From Gammaproteobacteria bacterium (GTDB taxonomy: Bacteria > Pseudomonadota > Gammaproteobacteria > Steroidobacterales > Steroidobacteraceae), in NCBI GenBank assembly GCA_030039615.1, contig JASHVF010000259.1, positions 1 to 25,606 of the forward strand: a stretch of DNA of 25,606 nt. Direction: 5' to 3'. Positions 16,422 through 22,707 of the stretch are shown here, one piece after another. The notes under the pieces were generated by a model. It searched no databases. It saw nothing but the letters and a program-made list of their open reading frames with translations, and was not told the DNA's origin. Numbering within the stretch: position 1 is the first letter of the stretch; each line of letters begins with the position of its first letter. A program made the translations under genes and the position numbers.

Positions 16422-17396
16422 TCAAAAGAGCTCGAGCGCGCCGGAATCGACCAGCCCGGATGCGCCCTGCTGGATCTCGCGGAACTGCTCCGGCGCCCAG
16501 CTCAGATTGAAGACAAAGCGCGCGTACATCGTCACCGCGCCCCCAGCGACCGGATCGAACAGATTGAACCTGAAGCACAATTGCGGATTCTCGGTGCCGA
16601 AGGAGATGTACTTGTGCAGGTGGTTGACGATCAGCGGCACCTGCACCTGCTTGGCGAGCCGCGCGCCGTCGTCGCTCATGTAGCGATTCTTGAATCCGCC
16701 CCAGATGAGGTTGGTGATCTCGCTCAGCAGGTCGTTGACGTTGCGAAAGCCGACGCCGGCGTCGCCGCTGCGCTGCCGCGAGAGCAGGCGCATGAATGGC
16801 GCCTCCTCGGTCTGCAGCATCATGTAGCCGCGGCACCAGGCGCTCTCGAGCGGTATCAGCGAAAACAGCTCGCCGAAGATCACCCGGTCGCGGACGATGT
16901 ACGGCGTGTCCATCGACACCGTGAGCGGACTGCACTGCGTGCGCAGCACCGCTGCGCCGATCTCGGCGATGCCGCGCAGCAGCGCGTTCGGGTACAGCAG
17001 GCAGAAGATGTACTCGGCAATCACCGCGCGCAGCCCGCTCATCTCGCTCGCCACATAGGCGGCACAGAAGCTGCCGCGCACCGCCTCCGGGAGATCGGCG
17101 AGCGTGGCGCGGGCGTTGCGTCTGAGGATGATCGGCAGCTCGGGTCGCGCGGCGTGGATCTCCGCGGCGATGCTGGCGGTCTGCTCCGGCGTGCCGCCGT
17201 AGTCCTCGGAACAGAGGATGCCGCCCAGATCGATGTTGGTGCGCAGCACCGCCATCTCGGCGCCACGGCGTACCTTGAGCGGCACGAGGTTGTTGTGCTC
17301 GCAGAAACTCCGGATCTGCGGCAGATGCTCTGCGCTGTTGTCGAGGACCAATACCTTGCTGACAGGATTGGCGCTGCTGACAGGGTTGGCGTTCAT
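16422..17396 (-). CDS. Degenerate receiver fused to a CheX-like phosphatase domain
   Basis: The 324-residue protein has two parts. Residues 13-130 have the alternating pattern of a receiver domain (KVLVLDNS; GGILCSEDY; ELPIILRRNA), but the phosphoacceptor position holds Cys62 or Ser63 instead of Asp and the conserved Thr and Lys are not seen, so it probably cannot be phosphorylated. Residues about 155-300 resemble CheX/CheC: VNDLLSEITNLIWGG contains the ExxN motif (Glu226, Asn229) that these CheY-P phosphatases use, followed by VPLIVNHLHKY. It probably dephosphorylates the CheY-like protein encoded 23 bases downstream, with the dead receiver serving for docking or dimerisation (inference). 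The start at ATG 17396 gives MNANPVSSANPVSKVLVL; the preceding bases hold no strong ribosome site. The C-terminus ends GALELF, like the upstream gene's GELELL. Confidence 0.78.
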   Translation of the reverse strand: MNANPVSSANPVSKVLVLDNSAEHLPQIRSFCEHNNLVPLKVRRGAEMAVLRTNIDLGGILCSEDYGGTPEQTASIAAEIHAARPELPIILRRNARATLADLPEAVRGSFCAAYVASEMSGLRAVIAEYIFCLLYPNALLRGIAEIGAAVLRTQCSPLTVSMDTPYIVRDRVIFGELFSLIPLESAWCRGYMMLQTEEAPFMRLLSRQRSGDAGVGFRNVNDLLSEITNLIWGGFKNRYMSDDGARLAKQVQVPLIVNHLHKYISFGTENPQLCFRFNLFDPVAGGAVTMYARFVFNLSWAPEQFREIQQGASGLVDSGALELF

Positions 17397-17422
17397 GGGG
17401 GTCTCGCTTGCGCTCGGGGTGC

Positions 17423-17962
17423 TCACAAGAGCTCGAGCTCGCCGCCCGCCTGGGCGGCTTCCCTGACGGGCGGGTCGAACTCGAGCGGGCGCTCGCAGCA
17501 CACGGCCAGCGTCGCCTTGACGCGCGCCGTGCCCTGAATGGTGATGTCGTAGCTCGAGAGCATGCGCGGATTCAGGTCGCGCAGGTGCCGGGCGCACTGC
17601 CACTCGAGCAGATAGGGGATCGACATGCCGATGTGCGGGAACTGCGCATAGAGCTCGCGCCCCAGCGCGCCGCAGCACATGTTGGCGAACTCGGAGAAGG
17701 TCTCATCCAGCGTCTTGCCGGCGGCGCCCGCGGTGTAGTAGTGGCGGGTCGGTTCGCCGTCGGCCACCTGGAACATGGTGATCAGGCGAAAGGTGAACGA
17801 GGAGATCGTCATCAGGAGAATCCCGCCGCCGCACTTCGACTCGGCCCAGGCGGCGCTCGCGGGCGCGATCGCGCACTGATCGCCGGCCTGGCGCACCAGC
17901 GTGGCGTGCGCCGCGCGCAGGAAGGCGTCCGAGAGATTCCTGACTGTGCGATCGCTCAGCAC
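17423..17962 (-). CDS. CheX-like (CheC/CheX family) phosphatase
   Basis: The 179-residue protein contains one CheX/CheC-type unit. LDETFSEFANMCCGALGR carries an ExxN motif (Glu91, Asn94) followed by a conserved Gly98, and IGMSIPYLLEW occupies the strand that follows in CheX. These proteins remove phosphate from CheY-P. CheX normally acts as a dimer. There is no signal or membrane segment. The start is GTG at 17962, eight bases after the stop of the receptor-tip gene; an ATG-only start would lose the first helix. It shares the layout of the C-terminal half of the next gene, which suggests an old duplication. Several Cys residues (30, 44, 96, 97, 123, 155, 156) are unusual for this small protein; their role is unknown. 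Confidence 0.72.
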   Translation of the reverse strand: MLSDRTVRNLSDAFLRAAHATLVRQAGDQCAIAPASAAWAESKCGGGILLMTISSFTFRLITMFQVADGEPTRHYYTAGAAGKTLDETFSEFANMCCGALGRELYAQFPHIGMSIPYLLEWQCARHLRDLNPRMLSSYDITIQGTARVKATLAVCCERPLEFDPPVREAAQAGGELELL

Positions 17963-17970
17963 GGCAGGCT

Positions 17971-18420
17971 CTAGCGGGTGAGGCGGCTGACGGAGGCTCC
18001 GAGGCCGCTGACCGCCGCCATCATCATCTTGCCGCCCGCCTGGATGTCCTGGAAGGTCGCGGCGGTCAGCAGGTTGCTCTTGTGCAGCCCGTCGCGCAGC
18101 TCCGCGGCCAGCTTCTGCGCCTGTACGGCGAGACTGCGCACCTCGGCCGCCACGACCACGAAGCCGCGCGCCGCCTCGCCGGCGCGCGCCGCCTCGATCG
18201 CGGCGTTGAGCGACACCATGATGAGACCGCGCGCCACGGCCATCAGGTCCTCGCCCTTGCCGTGCAGGCTGCGATTGCAGCCGGTGAGGCCGATCATGTC
18301 CTGGTGCCAGCGCTCGAAAGCCTCGGCCAGGCTCTTGAGCTCCGCGACCTCCGCGGCCAGCGCCGCGGCCTTGCCGGAGAGGCCCGCCTGGCCGTCGGCG
18401 ACACTCGTGTCAGTGTCCAT
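17971..18420 (-). CDS. Minimal soluble chemoreceptor-tip protein
   Basis: The 149-residue protein is mostly one helical hairpin. Residues 60-98 match the kinase-control tip of methyl-accepting chemotaxis proteins, with LNAAIEAARAGEAARGFVVV and AAEVRSLA as the diagnostic strings. There is no sensor domain, membrane helix or HAMP domain, and the arms (about 15-55 and 100-148) are far shorter than in a full receptor. Clear methylation heptads are not seen. Tips of this kind bind CheA and CheW in receptor arrays. Here it sits 12 bases after the kinase gene and 8 before a CheX-like gene, so it probably regulates that kinase or helps cluster it. It is not a fragment of a longer gene: it has its own ATG and stop, and no further tip or sensor sequence lies beside it. 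Confidence 0.85.
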   Translation of the reverse strand: MDTDTSVADGQAGLSGKAAALAAEVAELKSLAEAFERWHQDMIGLTGCNRSLHGKGEDLMAVARGLIMVSLNAAIEAARAGEAARGFVVVAAEVRSLAVQAQKLAAELRDGLHKSNLLTAATFQDIQAGGKMMMAAVSGLGASVSRLTR

Positions 18421-18432
18421 GGCGCTGCCTGC

Positions 18433-20694
18433 TCAGGCGGCAACCGCCCGGCTGTGCGCACAGGCTGCCGATGCCGCCTCGATCACGAACTCAAACGGCG
18501 CGTAGCCGAAGTCGGTGCCGGAGCCCTTGAGCTCGATGCGGATGGTGGCACCCTGCTGCCTGAGGAAGGTCCGGACGGCGTCCATGCCGACACCGCGGCC
18601 CGAGACCTGGGTGACCGCCTCGGCGGTCGAGAGACCGGAGCGGAAGATGAGATCGGCCACCTGCTCGCGCGTCGGTCGCTGCGCGGCGTCGAACAGGCCG
18701 GCGGCGAGCCCCTTCTCGTAGAGGCGCTGCAGCGGCAGACCGCGGCCGTCGTCGCCGATGCGCAGCTCCACCGTGCCCGCCTGCTGCGCGCAGGCAAAGC
18801 GCACGCGCCCCTGTTCGGGCTTGTGCGCCGCGCGCCGCTCCGCGGGCGACTCGATGCCGTGATCGAGGGAATTGCGCACGATGTGCACGAAGGAGCTCTT
18901 GAGGGCTTCGGCGAACTGATTGTTGAAGCCGAACTCGCCGTGGACGATGTCCACCGCGGGCGCCGGCTTCTTCAGCTCCGCCGCCAGCGAGGCGAGCGCA
19001 TCGACCGAGCCTGAAACCAGGCGCTCGAGCGAGATCAGACCGAGCACATCCACCGCCTGGCGCAGGCGCGCCATCTCCGGCCCGGGGTGCGCGGCGGCCA
19101 GCGACGCCGTCATGGCACGCAGCCTGGCGAGCTCGTCGTTGCCGACGAAACTGCCACGCGCGGTCAGCAGCTCCGCGGCCCGGCCCTTGCGGCCGAGCTT
19201 GTCCTCATTGACCGCGACGAAGCGCGCGACCGCCGCCTCGACCGCCTTGAGCTCGGCGAGCATCAGCTCCGCATCCCAGCCCGCGTCCGGATTCTTGCGC
19301 AGCTGATCGTAGGTCTGCTCGGCCTGGTGGGCGGCGTTGGTGATCTGGCTGAACTCGAAGGTGCGCGCATTGCCCTTGATGGTGTGCATGTTGCGGAACA
19401 GCGCCGCGACCGCCTCCGCATCGCGCCCGTGCGGGCGCCCGATGAGCGCGCGGTTGGCGCCGATGAAGCCGCGCGCCGAGTCGATGAGGTCGTTGAACTT
19501 GCCGGCCGGGATGCGAATGATCTTGGCGATGATGTCGAGCTCCTCCTTCTGCTTGGCGGAGGCAAGTTCCAGCTCGCGCAGCTGGGTGACGTCCTGGGTT
19601 ATCAGCAGCACCTTCTCGACGGTGCCGCTCTCCTGGTTGACGATCGGGCTCCAGTCGAGCTGCACGATCTTCTGCGAGCCATCCTCGTTGCTGAGGTTCA
19701 TCTCGCGCGCCAGCAGGTGACTGTTGAAGTCGAACATCATGGGCTCTTCGCCCAGGATCGCCGCCATCGCGGCGTGCACCTGGTCGCGCGCGTCGACGCC
19801 GAGGCTCGAGCGGCTGAACAGGCTCTCGATCAGATCCTTGTTGGCGAGATCGTCGATGCAGAAGATGGTGCGCAGGTAGTTGGAATATTCCGGGTGGATG
19901 CGGTTGCCCGGGATGACCGTCGAGACGCCCAGCTTCATGTTCTGCAGCATGGCGTTGATGTCGGAGGTCTTCTGACTGAGCTGCGCGGTGCGCTCCGCGA
20001 CGCGCTTCTCGAGCGTCGCGTTCTGCTCGGCAATGACGCCCATCATGGCGACGTTCCTGCGGATCACGAACACCAGCACGGCCATGAAGCCGAGGTTCAT
20101 GACCCCGAGCGCCAGCCCCATCCACAGCCGCACGGTGGCATCGCGCTGCGAGCTGGCAAGCGTGGCTACGAACTCACCGTAGCTCGACTTGCGGAAGGCG
20201 GCCGCGCTCTTGCGCAGATCCTCGAGCGCAGCGTTCATGCCGGCGGCGAGCGCCGCGGGATCGCCGCTCTGGTCCAGAAAGCCGGTCGAGGCGGCGCCGG
20301 CGAGCTGCTGATACCTGGCGAGCTGCGCGCGCAGCGCGGCGACCTCGGCGTCGCGGCCCGGGTAGAGCTTGCGGACCTCGTCGAAGGCCTGGTCGGCCTG
20401 GCCGCCCATCTCGCCCGCCTTGCCGATCAGGTCGCGGTCGCCCGCCACCACCACCTGGATGTACAGCTCTTCCATCTTGTCGACGCGCACGATGTTCGCG
20501 TCGAGGCGCTGCAGCACCGGGAAGTACAGATCCCTGATGGCCGCCAGCTGTGCGCTGCTCTGCAGCTCCTTGCGGATGCTGTAGGCGCTGAAGGCCATGA
20601 ATACGGCGATCGCCACGCCGACCAGCGCGAAGACCTTGGTGATCGACTGGGAATTTCCGCGCGGCGTCGCGCCGGCGACTGTTGCTGTTGCCAT
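18433..20694 (-). CDS. Membrane-anchored CheA-like hybrid sensor kinase without a CheW domain
   Basis: The 753-residue protein has, in order: membrane helix 1 (about 18-38), a periplasmic helical domain (39-189) like a four-helix-bundle receptor sensor, membrane helix 2 (190-212), a coiled coil (213-245; EKRVAERTAQLSQK), a PAS-like region (about 246-375; IVQLDWSPIVNQESGTVEK...LLITQDVT), an Hpt domain (393-500) with the phospho-His437 in FRNMHTIKGNARTFEF, and a CheA-type ATPase domain (about 545-740) with N box HIVRNSLDHGIE, G1 DDGRGL and G2 GRGVGMDAV. It ends right after the ATPase domain, so the CheW-like P5 domain of CheA is missing. His437 should pass phosphate to Asp53 of the CheY-like protein of the cluster. 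The gene follows the binding-protein gene by 92 bases and precedes the receptor-tip gene by 12. Confidence 0.88.
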   Translation of the reverse strand: MATATVAGATPRGNSQSITKVFALVGVAIAVFMAFSAYSIRKELQSSAQLAAIRDLYFPVLQRLDANIVRVDKMEELYIQVVVAGDRDLIGKAGEMGGQADQAFDEVRKLYPGRDAEVAALRAQLARYQQLAGAASTGFLDQSGDPAALAAGMNAALEDLRKSAAAFRKSSYGEFVATLASSQRDATVRLWMGLALGVMNLGFMAVLVFVIRRNVAMMGVIAEQNATLEKRVAERTAQLSQKTSDINAMLQNMKLGVSTVIPGNRIHPEYSNYLRTIFCIDDLANKDLIESLFSRSSLGVDARDQVHAAMAAILGEEPMMFDFNSHLLAREMNLSNEDGSQKIVQLDWSPIVNQESGTVEKVLLITQDVTQLRELELASAKQKEELDIIAKIIRIPAGKFNDLIDSARGFIGANRALIGRPHGRDAEAVAALFRNMHTIKGNARTFEFSQITNAAHQAEQTYDQLRKNPDAGWDAELMLAELKAVEAAVARFVAVNEDKLGRKGRAAELLTARGSFVGNDELARLRAMTASLAAAHPGPEMARLRQAVDVLGLISLERLVSGSVDALASLAAELKKPAPAVDIVHGEFGFNNQFAEALKSSFVHIVRNSLDHGIESPAERRAAHKPEQGRVRFACAQQAGTVELRIGDDGRGLPLQRLYEKGLAAGLFDAAQRPTREQVADLIFRSGLSTAEAVTQVSGRGVGMDAVRTFLRQQGATIRIELKGSGTDFGYAPFEFVIEAASAACAHSRAVAA

Positions 20695-20726
20695 CTGCTG
20701 TGTGCTCTTCCTTGAGTTGCGCGCGC

Positions 20727-20746
20727 CCGGAGCCTGGCGGCTCCGG
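20727..20746. promoter_or_regulatory. Stem-loop between binding-protein and kinase genes
   Basis: CCGGAGC (20727-20733) and GCTCCGG (20740-20746) form a perfect 7-base stem with a 6-base loop in the 92-base gap. A second small hairpin, GCCGA/TCGGC (20762-20774), lies beside it, just after the binding-protein stop. Such hairpins often protect or attenuate an upstream transcript, which would keep binding-protein levels above kinase levels. No U tract follows. Confidence 0.4.
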
Positions 20747-20786
20747 ACACGCGACCCACCTGCCGATCGTCGGCGGGCGGGAACGA

Positions 20787-21188
20787 CTACTTGAGGTCGA
20801 GAAGGACCTTGACCGAGCCGTCGACCGCGCCCTTCTCGACATAGCCGATCGTCTTGGCATCGGCCGCCACCGCCTTCTTGACCGCGGCGGAATCCGGCAG
20901 CTCCTTCGGCGGCTGCGCCTTGCCGGTGAAGATCAGGCGCGACCAGGTGGCCTTCACCTGCGAGAGGTCATGGCCGGAGACCTGCTGATAAAAGGCAGCC
21001 TTGATGGGAGCCGCGGCCGGCTGATCGAGCAGCTTCATCCCCTGGCTCTTGCCGAGGTACAGGTCGGAAACCTGCTCCTTGGTGAGCGGCGAGGAAGCCG
21101 CGTTGCCGATCACCACCAGGTCGTCGGCGTGGGCCGCAGCGGCGAGCAGCAGCTGGCCGAGGGCGACGATATAAAGGGTCTTCTTCAT
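20787..21188 (-). CDS. Half-length PstS-like periplasmic binding protein
   Basis: The 133-residue protein has a signal peptide (about 1-21, AHA-DD) and a mature part that resembles one lobe of a PstS-type phosphate-binding protein: LVVIGN, then LTKEQVSDLYLGKSQGM, then FYQQVSGHDLSQVKATWSRLIFTGKAQPP and KTIGYVEKG. Full PstS proteins are near 320 residues with two lobes; this is under half. No ABC permease or ATPase lies nearby, so it is unlikely to work in import. Its position, 10 bases after the porin gene and before the membrane kinase, suggests that it presents a ligand to the kinase's periplasmic domain (inference). Phosphate binding itself is not shown; the canonical Thr/Ser/Arg/Asp phosphate loop is only partly present. 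Confidence 0.8.
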   Translation of the reverse strand: MKKTLYIVALGQLLLAAAAHADDLVVIGNAASSPLTKEQVSDLYLGKSQGMKLLDQPAAAPIKAAFYQQVSGHDLSQVKATWSRLIFTGKAQPPKELPDSAAVKKAVAADAKTIGYVEKGAVDGSVKVLLDLK

Positions 21189-21198
21189 GATTGCCTAC

Positions 21199-22383
21199 TC
21201 AGAAAATGAAGTCGACAGTGACACTGAACACGTTGACCGAGCCACTGGGAGTGGCCGGCAGCAGCCCGAGCGGTGAGTTGATGAACGCGAAGCTCACCCC
21301 GCCGGTGCCCTCGGGATTCACGTGCTCGGCCTGGAACTTGATGTCGGCGGACTTGAAGGCATCCCAGCGCACGCCGACGGCGGCGGTGCTTTGGTCGTCG
21401 GACAGCGTCCCCGATGCCGTATAGCCGTCAGCATGATCCTTGACCGTTTTGGCGAAGCTCAGGTACGGCGCCAGCGTGCCGAAGCGATAGCCGCCCAGCA
21501 CGTACCAGCCGGTGGCATTGACGGTGCCGGGGTAGTTCTGGCTGTAGCGCTTGACCCACTCCGCCTGGGCGATGATGTTGTCGTGGTCCACCAGCGCGCC
21601 GAAGCCCTCGAAGCTGTAGATGTCCTCGACGTAGTAGTTATAGGGAACGTAGGCCGTGACGTTGCCGAGCGGCGTCGGAATCGGCCCGACGGGGATGTTC
21701 TCGATCAGGATGTTGCCGTCGACGTGCGCCTGCGCGTAGCCGGCGCGCAGCGTCACCCACTGCGTGTCCCACTTGAGCTCGCCGCCGCGGGCATCGTTAC
21801 CGTTCATCTGACCGTAGCGTTGCGTCCAGATGACGGTGTCGCCCGCATAGGCGGTGAGACTGAGGTGCGTGCCGGCGACCGGCAGCGAGTAGCTCAGCTC
21901 GGCGCCGTTGAGCTCCTTGAGGTTGGAGAGCGCATAGACTTCCTGCGGTGGGCGCAGCCAGACGTTGGCGTAACCCACGTCGAGCGAGTCGGAGATCGCG
22001 AAAATCGGCATCTCCACGCGCCCGAGCTTGAGCGACAGGCTGTCGAGGGGGTCGAGCTTGAGGTACGCCCAGGGCACGACGCCGGTGAGCGCGTCCTTGG
22101 TGTACTCCGCCTGCGCGGTCGCCGCGAGCCAGGAAGTGAAACGCGCCGTGGCCTGCACGCCCAGGTTCGAGTCGACGTTCTCGGCGGGCGACTTGGTCGC
22201 GCCGCTCGATTCGTTGCCGCGGATGAACTGCGCGGAGTCGGTCGACGTGACCACGGTGCCGGCGGTGCCGTAGCCGGTAAGACTGAAATCGATGTTGGAG
22301 AGCAGACTACCCGCATCCTGTGCGTGGGCCGGGACCTGTGTCATGGCTGACAGCAGGGCACCGATAGCGATGACCTTCCTCAT
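21199..22383 (-). CDS. Outer-membrane porin-like beta-barrel protein
   Basis: The 394-residue protein has a signal peptide (about 1-21, PAHA-QD), a mature part of alternating polar and hydrophobic short strands, and a C-terminal Phe (VFSVTVDFIF) that is the outer-membrane insertion signal. NIDFSLTGYGTAG opens the barrel. The strand-rich middle contains LKLGRVEMPIFAISDS, as in OprO/DcaP-like or other specific porins. It should let a small solute into the periplasm. It is the first gene of the seven-gene signalling cluster, preceded by a good ribosome site (AAAGAGGA), and its stop lies 10 bases before the binding-protein ATG. Solute specificity cannot be read from the sequence. The gene is complete. 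Confidence 0.87.
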   Translation of the reverse strand: MRKVIAIGALLSAMTQVPAHAQDAGSLLSNIDFSLTGYGTAGTVVTSTDSAQFIRGNESSGATKSPAENVDSNLGVQATARFTSWLAATAQAEYTKDALTGVVPWAYLKLDPLDSLSLKLGRVEMPIFAISDSLDVGYANVWLRPPQEVYALSNLKELNGAELSYSLPVAGTHLSLTAYAGDTVIWTQRYGQMNGNDARGGELKWDTQWVTLRAGYAQAHVDGNILIENIPVGPIPTPLGNVTAYVPYNYYVEDIYSFEGFGALVDHDNIIAQAEWVKRYSQNYPGTVNATGWYVLGGYRFGTLAPYLSFAKTVKDHADGYTASGTLSDDQSTAAVGVRWDAFKSADIKFQAEHVNPEGTGGVSFAFINSPLGLLPATPSGSVNVFSVTVDFIF

Positions 22384-22707
22384 TGGTTCCTCTTTGCAGT
22401 TCCGTTGCCAGGTGTGGCGCGGAGCAGACTCCTGTCGGGCGCCACAAACTGTCGCGCATTAGACAGAGCCGCGCAGACCGCGCGACGTGACGGCGTTCAA
22501 GTTCGCCTGCGGGGAAAACCGGATGCGGACCGAAAGTGTGAGTACTCGCGCAGAACGCGCTCGCGGCGCTCAAGAATTTCCAACACGCGGCGCGCGCAGC
22601 TTGCCGCTCAGCGCCGGCTGTTGACTGCGGCGCAAGAACCTGAGCAAACAGACGCTTGCGCGCGGCGCCGGCAGTGCCGCGCGCGGATCGCGCGCCGCGC
22701 CGCGAGC
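22384..22707. other. 324-base intergenic region upstream of the signalling operon
   Basis: No credible gene is seen. The part next to zwf (about 22660-22707) is a dense run of CG/GC inverted bases (for example GCGCG...CGCGC around GATC) that could fold after zwf transcription, but it has no U tract. Nearer the porin, TCTAAT on the minus strand (22458-22463) is a five-of-six -10 match giving a leader of about 70 bases, without a good -35. A GG-N10-GC pattern at 22395-22410 is discussed under rejected items. The CTGTC repeats at 22432 and 22449 are spaced 17 bases and are not a Pho box. Confidence 0.5.
22458..22463 (-). promoter_or_regulatory. Candidate -10 box for the porin-kinase operon
   Basis: TCTAAT on the minus strand matches five of six -10 consensus bases. 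It lies about 75 bases before the porin ATG, so the transcript would include the ribosome site at 22384-22394. No convincing -35 box is found upstream, so this is tentative. Confidence 0.3.

Noticed and set aside
17397..17678. Upstream extension of the receiver-CheX protein to 17678
   Set aside because: It overlaps the CheX-like gene in another frame and reads as Arg/Ala/His-rich shadow sequence; the receiver fold begins only after ATG 17396.
22395..22410. Sigma-54-like pattern on the minus strand (TGGCA-N7-TGCA, GG-N10-GC)
   Set aside because: The spacing is right, but transcription would begin about at the porin ATG (22383) and leave out the strong ribosome site at 22384-22394. Several consensus bases also differ.
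22432..22453. Repeated CTGTC, considered as a Pho box because of the PstS-like gene
   Set aside because: The repeats are 17 bases apart, not 11, and point away from the operon; the rest of the consensus is missing.
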